DNA of 64,000 bases. Source: Cranoglanis bouderius. Taxonomy: Eukaryota > Chordata > Actinopteri > Siluriformes > Cranoglanididae. The translations under genes and the position numbers were made by a program. Positions 45,891 through 57,635 of this stretch are shown here, piece after piece; the first letter of the stretch is position 1; the number at the start of each line of letters is the position of its first letter. The notes below the pieces were generated by a model. That model ran no database searches. It saw only the letters and a program-made list of their open reading frames with translations, and was not told where the DNA came from. Location: NCBI GenBank assembly GCA_023630585.1, contig CM042540.1, positions 20,503,574 through 20,567,573 on the forward strand. The letters run 5' to 3'.

Positions 45891-46559
45891 CTAACTGAAG
45901 AATCTTACTTTGGCATATTTAACAAATAACTAAGAATGATGATTTTATGATTCCCAGAGTGTGACTGATGAACAGCTTTCTGTGGTTACAGTGGGAGAAG
46001 TCATTTTTAATATTTTCCCCATACTAATAGAAAGATTATTGTTTAGAAATACTTACTCACATACTTTGCGCGGCTGGTGGTGGGGTGATGTGATGTGATG
46101 TGTGATGACCTATAGATGACCCCATATTAAAATAGAAGTGTGACTTGAATGCTGAAAGACACAGGATTGCTGGTGCATCCCATAATAGCAGCAGCGTATC
46201 CTTCTGTTAATGGATGGATGCAGGATATTGCAGAGAGGAAAATGCACAATGCAGTAAGGCCAAGTGTGTCCAAGAACAGTTCTGCAAACATGACTGTAAA
46301 TTTGATTGAATGCACTGGCCTGCGCGGATATCAAGCCAATTGAACATCTGTGAAATGTCATATAGCCTACTGTTTGGAGCAGAGATTGCACTACCAGCCA
46401 AGTAGTAGAACAAATGTAGAAATGCACATGCAATTACATCTAAATATACAGTATATTCTAGAAGTACAGCTTCACTGAAGTTACAGTAGAAAAGTAAACT
46501 CTTAAATTTATAACACTGATTTTAGTTACTGAATGTAAATTAGACTTCCATCCACCATG
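45891..46559. other. Intronic DNA, nothing recognised
   Basis: Short GATGT repeats at 46086-46105. Overlapping frames at 46110-46433 have no domain. Confidence 0.4.
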
Positions 46560-46624
46560 GAGCCAAGGTATGTGGGAAACCATTAGCTAAGCCTAACTAG
46601 CAACAGCTTTATCGCTCATCTCTG

Positions 46625-46885
46625 TTAGCTAGTTAGCTAGCATGATGACACAAATGAGCAGAATGCTACTAGCTAGCTGTCACAGTACAAGCTGCCATAA
46701 TAAATACAAAGCGTACATAGCTATTAGCGTTCAGCTAGTTTGTATCGTAAAGGTTGCTGTCATGCCAGCTAACATTTGAGAGATTAGGAATAAAGCTGTT
46801 GTTAGCAGCAACTCTTATGAAACAAGCTAGCCGAATGCTAATAGCTAGCTGTGCCAATACAAACTGCTTTGATAAATACCTATAA
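46625..46885. repeat. Local direct duplication, GCTA-rich
   Basis: Two related ~80 bp blocks, one around 46635-46715 and the other around 46810-46885. They share GAATGCTA(C/A)TAGCTAGCTGT, TACAA(G)CTGC and ATAAATAC. Rich in GCTAGC palindromes. Confidence 0.6.
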
Positions 46886-47044
46886 ATTTGTGCATTGCAA
46901 GCAGATAGAATACATTCTCGATGTAACTGTGAGTTTGTGGTTCTTTGAATCAACATGATGGTACGACCTGTGGACGCATGCTTGAAAAATCACCTCAGAC
47001 ATCCATTTCAATCAACAATGTATAACTCCTGCTTTCCTGTTTTA

Positions 47045-47345
47045 CAGTATCCCACAAAAGTGAGTACACCCCTCACATTTTTGTAAATATTTTATTATAT
47101 CTTTTCATGGGACAACACTGAAGAAATGACACTTTGCTACAATGTAAAGTAGTGAGTGTACAGCTTGTATAACAGTGTAAATTTGCTGTCCCTTCAAAAA
47201 AACTCAACACACAGCCATTAATGTCTAAACCGCTGGCAACAAAAGTGAGTACACCCCTAAGAGAAAATGTCCAAATTGAGCCCAAAGTGTCAATATTTTG
47301 TGTGGCCACCATTATTTTCCAGCACTGCCTGTATGTGATTTGTGA
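47045..47345 (-). mobile_element. Truncated Tc1-like element, 3' end only
   Basis: Terminal repeat CAGTATCCCACAAAAGTGAG after a TA (47043-47044), with a second core CAACAAAAGTGAGTACACCC about 190 bp inside, i.e. the two-site IR/DR layout. On the minus strand the adjoining frame ends AVLENNGGHTKY-stop, a Tc1 transposase C-terminus. Sequence beyond ~47345 no longer fits, and no opposite end is found. Confidence 0.8.
47300..47345 (-). pseudogene. Last codons of a Tc1-like transposase
   Basis: Minus-strand text NHIQAVLENNGGHTKY-stop matches the usual C-terminal end of Tc1 transposases beside the inner inverted repeat. Only about 15 codons survive; the rest is deleted. Confidence 0.65.
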
Positions 47346-47459
47346 ATTTCAGCAGCATACACACGTACATAAGCTCAGCAATCCTTTCTCTCTCTGATGT
47401 AGAACCAAAGACATGAAGCAGAATTGAGCTTTGGAGATATGCAAATGTACTGGCAAACA

Positions 47460-47495
<36 letters not shown>

Positions 47496-50059
47496 AGCAT
47501 GTGTGCATACACACGCAGAGCAAACAAGCCGTAAATACAGAATATAGCTTAGTCTCCACACTACTGTTAGCTTTTTTGTTAGTTGAAAATATGTACATAT
47601 GTTTAATGTTTGGTATCTCTGGCATACTGTATGTAAGGAATAAAGCACAAAGGGACATGGAGCTATAGGAAAATAATCAACGACGGGGTGGTGTATTAGT
47701 TGTCACCATAGAATTTTAGAATGTGCGCATTAATGTAAACTTATCCTGCCACTATTGTCAGAGCTGCAACACCTTCTGACCAATCAGAATTCAACAGCAC
47801 TATGTTACAAATGTTAATAGCCAATACATATCCAAAATACTCCACAAGCCTGAAAGGTTAATCCTACTAGACACTTTGTCTCTTAAATCTGTCCGCACCT
47901 TTCTGGCCACGAGCTTCAGAATCGTGAAGATTGCAATTACATCTGCTGGTTTTCACGTTGTGACACAATGGGCTTTTCAGCAAAAGTTTCAGTCACCTAG
48001 CTGTAAGAGTGGTTTAGCTCAGTGGTGAAGAGGATTTTGAATTTCAGAAAGCTTTCTGAAAGAATAGAGGGTTTGGAGGGTTCTTCGGTGGAGAAATTTA
48101 TGGCCGCATGCTTTCTGAAATGCAAAGGAGTAAGAACAGGAATTTAGACAAACTGTTGTCAGAAAAGAGAAGCTGTAAGATCCTTCGTGTAACTGCATGT
48201 AAAAAATAAGGGCTGAGGAGACCCTGCTGAAAAAAAACAATAAAACCCTCGTAGAAGTTGTAATGGTTTTAATGGGAATTGTATTGGTTTTAATTTAAAC
48301 TGTAATAGTTTCTGTTGGTCTCTACTGGTAGTTTGTTGCCTTCTATTGGTGGCATGTTATGTCTAGTGGATACCATTAAGGAGCAATAATGGCAATGGTT
48401 TGTAATAGTATTTGTAGTGGAAACCATTAGAATTTCTGTGATCGTATCTATTGCTTTTTTTTCCAGAGTGAAAAGGAATTACATGGGAGAATCAGTAAGA
48501 AAGAAAAGAAGGGTTACTGCTTGGCTTAGACTCTGTTTTCTAACACGATCAAAATTCTCAGCCTGTGTGTGTGTGTGTTTCTATCTTAGGAAGCAACACT
48601 AAAACCAGCACTTTGTCTGATATTTGAGGAATCAAACCGCCTACTATTATATGCTACTATGTATATCACCAGTTTGTTTATCACCTCATGTATTGTCATG
48701 AGTTCATGTGTAATAGGAGTTGAGAAGGTCATGTCTCTGTCTCTTTGTCCTTTTTTTGTTGTTGTTGTTGCTAAAAACAGAAGAAGTATAAGACGGTTTC
48801 CTCTTTCGTCTGAACAAAATGTGACGAATATTCCAATTTTGTCTGTTATCCGATGACTTGTCACATCTCAGGCAGTTAATGAACTTGACCGTCTGAATCG
48901 GAAGAGGAACAGGAAGTTGGTGCTACTCATTCAATGCTGATTCAGTGGCAGATTTAGTGCTTCCAGTGTGCGCTACCTCAGGATTTGATTACAGCACGAT
49001 GCTTCCTGCGCAGCCATAAAAGGCAGTAGTGTTTTTTTTTCTAATTGATTTATCCTAACATACTGTATGCTTGTAAACCTCTTGCAGTCTGCTCATGAAT
49101 TATCAATGTCATATTGATCCAGGTCATCTCTGTCGATTTACAAGCAACACAATGGTAAAATGCATTTTAAAATCTTACCTAGTTCATTGCAATTACAGTA
49201 TATGCAGTAGTTTTGCAAATTTGTAAATTTGCAATTTGGCCATGTTCCTCCACTGCTCACATTTCGCTATGAACTCACCATGACATAATGCCTTACTTGG
49301 CTGTTTTTTTCCTCCCAAATGAATTATTTCCAAGCACATCTGGATCAACAATGACTGAATTGGATAAATTTATGGAGGAAACCAGTGACTCAGCGAAGGC
49401 TGCTCGCTAGGCTGAATCCTGAAAAAAAGTATTTTCCCTTCAGACTGTCAAAGTTATACAAGTTATACAACATACAGCTTACTTTTTATGGTGCTCGGAA
49501 GCTGACAGAAGTATTTGAATATGACTTTTGGATATTCAAATTCACTTTAAACATTTTATTTACTGTAATGTATTTAATCCATTTAGAATTTTAGATTAGA
49601 ACTTGCTAGGGGTAAGATTTTACAGGTAAGAAAAAGATCCAATTCTCAACAATACAAATTTGATGTAAATTAGACCAAATGTCCAGGATTTCCAGGGAAA
49701 CACAGTTTCAGTACATGTCTTTAAAGGCAAATCTTACCCTTAGCAATTTCCAAACAAAGAAAATAAACTGGCAAAATTGTACATTTATCTAATACACCAC
49801 AGGAAAAAATATTTATTGTGACGTATATAATTCAACTATGCGAAATTCCTATTCAAGTACTTTTGTCAAAATGTAAATATTTTAGCCTCATGTCGAACTT
49901 GTTGCAGTAAGGCTGTGGTTGTTTGTGATAATGCTACTATTAGCCACATAAACTAGCCAGTAAGAAGAGACTGCTATAATTTGACAGACATACCATCACA
50001 GTATATTACATACTGTGGTTGTTTATGTTGACTGGTTAAACTTAAAATGTGTAACATGC
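47346..50059. other. Intronic DNA, microsatellite and palindromic-family copy
   Basis: (AC)n at 47459-47495. 47635-47805 is a palindromic-family copy (AAGGAATAAAGCACA, CTATAGGAAAATAATC, CTTCTGACCAATCAGAATTC). The rest to 50059 shows no exon or element ends. Confidence 0.45.
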
Positions 50060-50419
50060 TACTTGAGTAGTTTTTTTTTTTTTTTTACTAGATACTTTAA
50101 AATATTTTTGCTACATACGTTTTTTTTTTTATTTTTACTAGTAACTTCTTTTAGTAGATACTTCTCTTTTTTATGAGCTACTATTTTTATTTTTATTAGA
50201 TACTTTAAAATTTTTTTTACTGCATCCTTTTTTATATTTACTAGATATTTCTTTAATTTTTTGTTAGATGTTTTTTATTTTTACTAGACACTTTTTAAAT
50301 TTTTACTACATTTTAATTTTTACTAGATACTTCTTTAATTTTTGCTAGATAATTTTTTTACTACATACTTTTTTTTATTTCTACTAGATACTTCTTTAAT
50401 TTTTACTAGATAATTTTTA

Positions 50420-50730
50420 CAGAGCCCAGGAAGTCACGTGTAGGAGGAAAAAAAACAAAACAATCCGTGGCGACGGTTTTGCATAAAAAAGTTTAGAAAC
50501 CGTACTCACAAATTCTTAAAACGGTTCCCTCGGTTTAACAAATTGTAACCACGGTTTAAAAAACCATACCCAGAGTTCCCAAAACGTGCTCTCAGATTTG
50601 TAAACCGTACCTTCAGTTAAACTGTACTCACAGATTTGTGGCCCCTCCCCCAGCCTCACCTATGGTTTAGGTGCAGGGATGCATTGCATTGTGTGTTTAA
50701 ACTTTATTTTTTAAAATAGAAAATTTCCTG

Positions 50731-50769
<39 letters not shown>

Positions 50770-51201
50770 GATGGAGAGTTGGATAATGCGACCGTGTCCG
50801 CGTTTCGAGAGGAGAAGCTAAAAAGCAATACAAAACAAATAATGTATAGGTTATGTTGTCATTCCTTTGCTCTCTGGCTGAATGCAATTTTATATAGTAA
50901 TGAGGGAGGGGCCACAAATCCGTGAGTACAGTTTACAATCCTGTGGGAACGGATTGCGAAAGTGTGGGCACGATGGATGAATATGTGGGTACAGATTGCA
51001 AAAACTGAAGGTTTACGGTTTACAAATCTGAGAGCACATTTTGGGAACTCTGGGTATGGTTTATTAATCCGTGGGCAAAATTTGTTAAACCGAGGGAACC
51101 GTTTTAAGAATTTGTGACTACGGTTTATAAATTTAGGGGACGAATTGCAAAACCGTTTTTGTTTTTTTGTTTTTGTCCTACACGTGACTTACCGGGCTCC
51201 G
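50420..51201. mobile_element. 782 bp foldback element with subterminal repeats, TA-flanked
   Basis: The ends CAGAGCCCAGGAAGTCACGT and CGGAGCCCGGTAAGTCACGT (inward from the right) form the start of two long inverted arms (~230 and ~300 bp). The arms are filled with short repeated words such as AAACCGTAC, CACAGATTTGT, AAAACGGTTCCCTCGGTTT and CCCAGAGTTCCCAAAA. TA flanks at 50418-50419 and 51202-51203. An A34 tract (50735-50768) lies near the centre. No coding capacity. Element class unknown. Confidence 0.82.
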
Positions 51202-51375
51202 TAAATTTTTACTAGACACATTTTTAATTTTTTTACTAAATACTTTAATTTTTAATAGATACTATAAAACATTTTTTACTACATGCTTTTTTGTTTTTAA
51301 AAGATACTTTAATTTTTACTAAATACTTTTTATTTTTACTTGATTTTTTAATTTAATTTTATTATCTTATTTATT

Positions 51376-51381
<6 letters not shown>

Positions 51382-51452
<71 letters not shown>

Positions 51453-51470
51453 TATATATATATTATATAA
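51382..51470. repeat. (TA)n microsatellite
   Basis: About 42 TA units with few interruptions, inside the tandem array. Confidence 0.95.
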
Positions 51471-51539
51471 CATTTTTACTAGATACTTAAACAAAATTTA
51501 CTAGATACTTAAAATTTTTACTAGATGCTTTTTATTCTA

Positions 51540-52162
51540 TGTACTTGTTACTGTATTTTCTGACGACCACAGGCCATGGAACTTCTGCTGAGTGATAACA
51601 CAATAAACTTCATAACTCTGTCTTTAAATGGATTAAATGGATTCCGATTTTTAGCATAGAACTAGCAAATACACAAAATATGGTTAACTAGCATCCATGC
51701 TAATGGGATGATAACATCAAGGACATTCTAATGATTTATTTTTTATTTATTTAAGTTAATAAATTACTTTCAGTCTATTTGGGTAACACTGGTACTGTAA
51801 AAGTGAGCCAGTCAATATCACAATTTCACTGAAGAAAAAGTAAAAAAAAAAAAAAAAACAATGCGGGAAATTAATCTTGGAATCACTCTACTTTGTTTCT
51901 GTACACTTTTCTGGCCACAAGCTTCAGAATCTTGAAGATTGCACTTATACGAACAAACAAATAAACAAAAAGTTAATGCAGTCCCACCTTTAAAGGCTAT
52001 TAATGAATTCAGTTTGAAGCAGTTAGCAGTGAGTGAAAAGAGTGTTTGGAGACAGGGTATGAGAAAAGGTCTTGTGGTTGGACGTCTGCTATATCTGGAA
52101 TGCCCCTAAATTTCAGAACACATTAGAAGCTTTAAGCCCACATCTAGCAAGAATGGATTTAA

Positions 52163-52227
<65 letters not shown>

Positions 52228-52351
52228 TAAAGAGAGAGAGAGGAGGAGTTTGTCTCTAAATTATTTAACAACTAGCATAACATGTTGGCCAGAACATGAG
52301 ACTAGAGGCTCTAATGATGTTTACTTGATGAAAGTAAAACTCCTACATATG

Positions 52352-52382
<31 letters not shown>

Positions 52383-52519
52383 TGTAAAATTCATTAGGTT
52401 CATAGGAGGTTAGCATGCTGCATGTTGTACTGCAGGTTTGATTCACTACAAAAAGATGAGATGAAACAAGGTACATTTGCATGTCTTTGTACACCACAGA
52501 ACACCCCCCCACACCCATA

Positions 52520-52562
<43 letters not shown>

Positions 52563-53311
52563 TGAGCAATTCTACATTTCAGTTACATTTGAATGTATTC
52601 CATACATCACTATCTATATAGCATTACAAACTACTTTATACATAATTGCATCTAATAACGCACTATGTATGTGGGTTAGATTTGCATTCAATATATTTAA
52701 ATATGTAATGAGCTGAAATTCACTGAACATTATGTTGCCTATTGTATGTACTCTAGTTAGAAATCTCAGCAAATCTTAGCAGGATTTCAGCAGCATTTTA
52801 TTATGTCAGTAACATACATGCGTAATGTAAGTGACTAAAAACCAATGGAATATTCCTTATGCTGATTTATCAATCTACTGGAAAGTGTTGTGTTGTTATA
52901 GGAAAGTAATCTATGTCAGGGTGTGTGATATGACCTGATACAAAGCAGAGGGGTCTGGTTTATACAAGTCAAACGGTAAAATGTTTAGTTAAACAAACAG
53001 ACAATCTCTGTTTCTCTTAAAACTTTCTGCTGTCGTCTTGATTGTTGTCATGGGCTGCATCTCGAATCTGACCTTATTTACTAATTTAGAAAATCTAGTA
53101 GAATGGTACACAAAACAGATCTTTTGGTAGGTTTAAGGCTACATGAAAATTCAAGCACTAACTGTCTTAGGAAACTCAGTTAGGGTTAGTACTCAATAAC
53201 AGTCTAGAATAGTATGTAAGTATGGCATTTGTGACACAACGCAATTTTTGTTTAGCTAGCTTGTTTAGTGTGGGGAGATTTGTACATTTTTATGGATGAA
53301 CTATGCTAGTT
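51540..53311. other. Intronic DNA with several microsatellites
   Basis: (GA)n at 52165-52219, (AC)n at 52357-52382 and at 52523-52558. 52888-52965 is a palindromic-family fragment (GTTATAGGAAAGTAATC, then GTGTGATATGACCTGAT). No exon recognised. Confidence 0.5.
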
Positions 53312-53432
53312 AGTCCCTCCAGCATTTTGTGATATTGAGATCTGAGAAGTGATCACAAAATCAAGCAAACGCCGCAATATTCTATATATAAATCCTTAAA
53401 ATCCAAATCCATAAATCCTGTACGGACTGGCT
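53312..53432 (-). mobile_element. CAGTCC-ended element reduced to its two ends, copy 5
   Basis: Left end AGTCCCTCCAGCATTTTGTG and right end AAATCCTGTACGGACTGG are both present, but only ~120 bp remain of ~420. This is a strongly deleted derivative that keeps both termini. Confidence 0.72.
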
Positions 53433-54039
53433 AGTGTAGTGCGTCAGGATAGTGATAAAGAGTAAAATAGCACATGTTACTTTAAACATGGCTTGTCTGA
53501 ATGTGAATAAAATATTAGCAAACAAAATCAGTCTTTGATATCTCGAATATTAATTTGTAAAATAAATGAATGAAACTTCACCACATTAAAAAAGAAAAAG
53601 TATAGTATAAACAATCAGTATGATATAAACCTCACCAAGTGGAATGAAACATCACTGCAGATATTAAAGTGTCCTGTGTAACTTGGTGGACAGGTGGAGC
53701 AGGTAGGGTTTTGCTGAAGTGGGATGGTTTTGGGAGGAATTGGGATGGGCCTGTCAGAAGCAGGACTATCAGCTCAGTCTGAGCACCCATGCCTCTTAAT
53801 TCTGCACTCTTATCCTAATTCTGAACGAAAGGAAAGAATGTAGAAAAGACACAAATTCTGTCTTTTTATAGCATTGGTTCTTGCCGCCCAAATAAAAGAA
53901 AGAAAACCTTTTTTAATGATTAAAAAAAAAATTTTGGTTTTCCATGGCTTTCCATGGAATATCTTGTCACAACATGTTTAAAACCATGAGATTAAACCGA
54001 GCAATAAACCTTTTCATACATCCTAGCTTTGCTTGGTCT
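53433..54039. other. Intronic DNA, nothing recognised
   Basis: No supported feature. Confidence 0.4.
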
Positions 54040-54725
54040 CGCACCTTTAACCCTTTAACAGATGGCTCAACCACACGGTTACACACATTTATCATTGTAA
54101 TTACAATGTATAGCGATCATAAATAAATTCATCTCCAAATTTCCCTTTATCTCAATGTTGTCTCAAAGTATGTTCACTTTCAGTTTTTGAAATATAATAT
54201 TGAAATATTGAAATCGTTATGAAAACCTGACACTGATATCACCAGTGCTACTCTTCATTCCTCAAGGAGTTAAAATCTCAAAATTTAGTAAAAGGATAAA
54301 ACACATACATTGTTTTTGACTTTCTCATCTTGATATGATGAAGGTATAGTAGAGTCCTGCCCATGTGTATATATAGGAGTTGGATTAAAACGTGTTACCA
54401 CATGGTCGCAAAGTTGCTAAACTGAAGTGACTTAGCAGGAGTTCATTGCCAGTCAGTTCATTGCCAGTTGCTGTCAGTTAGTCATGGTCTCATCCTGTCT
54501 AGTGAGTGTGGAAGACTGCATACCTAAAAACATTTGATTGTAATTTCATCTTCAAAGAATTTACAATCAATATTCATTAACTTTATAGCCGTAAATGTAA
54601 AAACATACTACTGGTTCAGTGTGCTCAATTGGAACTTCTACTGTTACCTTAAATGCTTAAATGGGCAATTCAACTGGGCAGTAGACATCCATAACTCCTA
54701 ATCTAATGGGTGAATAAAAAAAAAA
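54040..54725 (-). repeat. Interspersed repeat, partner of 22440-22860
   Basis: Reverse-complement counterpart of 22440-22790: GGTTACACACATTTATC at 54077 and TAGACATCCATAACTCCTAA at 54683 bracket a longer interior (about 600 bp against about 300 bp). One copy therefore has an insertion or the other a deletion. Confidence 0.65.
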
Positions 54726-54926
54726 AAAAACTACAAAAACCCCTGAAATTCAGTTGAATTTTCAATTAATTCAGTTAACAGCAATCAATTACTGTTAAAG
54801 GGTTAAATACAACCAAATTTCAAATTCAAGTGGGTGTATGAACGGTAAATTCATTAGCTGGCCCAAAGGTTTGGTTTCCCAGAAACAAAATAAAACTAGT
54901 CTGAAAGGTGGTAGCTTACATGTGAG

Positions 54927-55082
54927 GAATAAAACACGTCGGGGAGTGCTGTTGTAGAAAAATAATCCAAGCTACAGTGGTGTGATATGGCTTGATGTGA
55001 AGCAAAGTTACTGTTACTAACATGAAGTTGATTATTTTCCTGTCCGGACAGCATGCCCAGAAGTATTTTATTCCTTTTATAC
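54927..55082. repeat. Palindromic dispersed repeat, good copy
   Basis: GAATAAAACACGTCGGGGAG...GTAGAAAAATAATCC faces GATTATTTTCCTGTCCGGAC...GTATTTTATTCC, a ~155 bp imperfect palindrome around CTACAGTGGTGTGATATGGC. Confidence 0.65.
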
Positions 55083-55315
55083 CTTGCCAACAATTACAAT
55101 TTTCCATTTCTTAATGAACATGTCATGCTTTTGAACCATTTTTATTATGGAAAGTCCATGGCTGCTGATTTGTCCACCAGAACCTAAGCCCTATGTGACA
55201 GAAATTAACTCATGTGAAGTTCTAAAGAGTAGAGAAAGCATGCATATTTAATCCCCCGACTCTAAAGTTCTTAGCGCTTACAGTTGTTTCATATATTTCG
55301 TGTTTTTCCTTAATG

Positions 55316-55480
55316 AGCAGTAGCAGATCTTGTATCAGGACAGGAGGTCAAGTTTCTTGGACCTTCACAGCAGACAGCGGGCGTCGGTGTTGACGAAGAC
55401 GAATCAATTGACCCCCTCAAGCTGTGGCGGTCTAAAAATAAAGAGATAAAAAAGACAGGATGGATTGGAACGTTATAAAA
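55316..55480 (+). pseudogene. Possible hAT transposase C-terminal remnant
   Basis: One plus-strand frame reads GQEVKFLGPSQQTAG, then DEDESIDPLKLWRSKNKE. An acidic stretch followed by D-P-L-x-x-W-x-x-N is the usual start of the hAT C-terminal dimerisation domain (DPLxWWK-type). No hAT ends or upstream catalytic region are seen. A chance frame or an unrelated exon is possible, but there is no splice donor at its end. Confidence 0.35.
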
Positions 55481-55557
55481 AGCACAAAAGCAAAAGAGTG
55501 AGAGGAACATGTAAGGTGATAAATTATTCAATTGCATGGATTTTAATGATTTTATTC

Positions 55558-55559
<2 letters not shown>

Positions 55560-55648
<89 letters not shown>
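55560..55648. repeat. (AC)n microsatellite
   Basis: About 44 AC units with one AT interruption. Confidence 0.97.
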
Positions 55649-55649
<1 letters not shown>

Positions 55650-55919
55650 CAGAGTTAACCATCGACATCTACAAATTTCCAGATGACTAAAACCATAAAT
55701 TCACAGCTAGAATACAGTGAAAAAGAACTACAGTGACTTTTGGGATGATTATTTTTTCTTCTCTCCGCTCTTGAGACAGCATATAAAATGCGTAAGAACA
55801 TTGCACACTCTTTCTTCTGCTAGTGCTTAAAGTGTCCTGTAGCAAATTTTCTGTAAGTCTTCAGAGGATCGTCTTTAGGTTGTGAAAGAATTCATACAGC
55901 AGTGATCTCAGCGGGAAAG

Positions 55920-55920
55920 C

Positions 55921-55989
<69 letters not shown>
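55920..55989. repeat. (TTA)n microsatellite
   Basis: About 22 TTA units. Confidence 0.97.
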
Positions 55990-56156
55990 TCGGTCTTCAA
56001 GGTAGAAAAAAAGAGATGCAGGTGTTTATATCAAGAACTCATTTTGCAGATGTTTCCACAACATTAAACATAACTATGAGCAAATAAAATGTGTATTTTT
56101 TTACGATTAATACATTTTAAAAGTAATCGTCAGCAAATTTAAAAATGTAGTATAAG

Positions 56157-56345
56157 AGGAATCAAACACTTCAGTACATGCCATTATTGGAAAAATAATT
56201 TCACCAACTTCTGGCTGGTAAGAGTAACTCCGCTTGGCTTTGTGCCACATTACACCACCCTATCATGGACTATTTTCCTACAACAGCACTCCCTGTAATG
56301 TTTTATTCCTTATTTTCTTATAACAGCATGCCCCAAGTTATTCCT
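56157..56345. repeat. Palindromic dispersed repeat copy
   Basis: GAGGAATCAAACACTTC and GGAAAAATAATTTCACC at the left, CTATTTTCCTACAACAGCAC and TGTTTTATTCCTTATTTTC at the right, with CACATTACACCACCC between. Same family as 54927-55082 and 23025-23160. Confidence 0.6.
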
Positions 56346-56411
56346 CATTTACATAAATGACAAGAGTGTTCTTAGTACAACATATTCAACCAATTAAATG
56401 TCATCAAATTG

Positions 56412-57635
56412 TAAACACTGATCAGTCATAACATTAAATCCACTGACAGGTGAAGTGAATAACATTAATTATCTAGTTACAATGGCACCTGCCAAGGGGT
56501 GAGATATATTAGGCAGCAAGTGAACAGTCAGTTCTCGAAGTTGATGTGTTGGAAGCAGGAAAAAAGTGTAAGGATCTGAGCCAATTTGACAAGTGCCAAA
56601 TTGTGATGGCTAGATGACTGGGTCTCCAAAACTGCAGGTCTTGTGGGCTGTTCCTGGTATGCAGTGGTTAGTACCTACCAAAATTGGTCCAAGGAAGGAC
56701 AACCGGTGAACCGGAGACAGGGTCATGGGCACCAAAGGCTCACTGATGCGTGTGGGGAGTGAAGGCTAGCCCGTCTGGGCCGATCCCACAGAAGAGCTAA
56801 TTGTTCTTCAGTTTGAGCTAACTGTAGCACAAATTGCTGAAAAAGTTAATGCTGGCTGTGATAGAACAGTGTCAGAACACGCAGTGTATCACAGCTTGCT
56901 ACGTATGGGGCTGTGTAACTGTAAACTGGTCAGAGTGCCCATGCTGACCCCTGTCCACCACCAAAAGTGCCTATAAGGGGCACGTGAGCATCAGAACTGG
57001 ACCATGGAGTAATGGAAGAAGGTGGCCTGGTCTGATGAATCACATTATCATTTACATCATGTGGATGGCCGGGTGCGTGTGTGTCGATTACTCGGGGAAG
57101 AGATGGCACCAGGATGAACTATGGGAAGAAGGCAAGCCGGCGGAGGAAGTGTGATGCTCTGGGCAATGTTTTGCTGGGAAACTTTGGGTCCTGGCTTTCA
57201 TGTGGATGTTACTTTGACACGTACCACCTACCTAAACATAGTTGCAGACTATGTACGCCCCTTCATGGCAACGGTATTCCCTAATAGCAGTGGCCTCTTC
57301 AGCAGGATAATGCTGCACTGCAAAAATTGTTCAGGAATGGTTTGAGGAACATGACAAAGAGTTCAAGGTGTTGACTTGGCCTCCAACTTCCCCAGATCTC
57401 AATCCGATCGATCATCTGTGGGATGTGCTGGACAAATAAGTCCGATCCATGGAGGCCCCCACCTCACAACTTACAGGACTTAAAGGATCTGCTGCAAACG
57501 TCTTGGTGCCAGATACCACAGCACACCTTCAGAGGTCTTGTGGAGTCTATGCCTCAACTGGTCAGGTTTTGGCGGCACAAAGAAGACCTACACAATATTA
57601 GGAAGATGGTTTTAATGTTATGGCTGATCGATGTA
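56412..57635 (+). mobile_element. Tc1/mariner-like element, full length but dead
   Basis: Short inverted ends ACTGATCAGTCATAACATTA on the left and CATCGATCAGCCATAACATT inward from the right, TA at both edges. About 1.2 kb with one degenerate transposase gene on the plus strand. Shorter inverted repeats and a different sequence set it apart from the long-IR elements at 514-2438 and 9093-10600. Confidence 0.88.
56600..57600 (+). pseudogene. Tc1/mariner-like transposase pseudogene
   Basis: Pieces of the enzyme are readable in shifting frames: FDKCQIVMAR near 56588-56617, then GHVSIRTGPW near 56980, GGGSVMLWAMFCWE near 57136, and WPPTSPDLNPIDHLWDVLDK at 57379-57438 followed by a stop. The last motif normally holds the catalytic Glu (NPIEHLW); here the codon is GAT, giving Asp. 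More than ten stops or frameshifts are present. The end (EDLHNI) lies just before the right inverted repeat. Confidence 0.82.

Larger units (their letters stand above)
50068..51530. repeat. Degenerate ~20 bp AT-rich tandem array, interrupted
   Basis: Many variants of TTTTTACTAGATACTTTAAT occur at 50068-50410 and resume at 51204-51530, with a foldback element between them and a (TA)n block at 51380-51470. Confidence 0.85.

Noticed and set aside
47290..47658. 122-codon minus-strand frame as a gene
   Set aside because: Only the last ~15 codons match a Tc1 transposase end; the rest is a microsatellite translation and unrelated intronic DNA.
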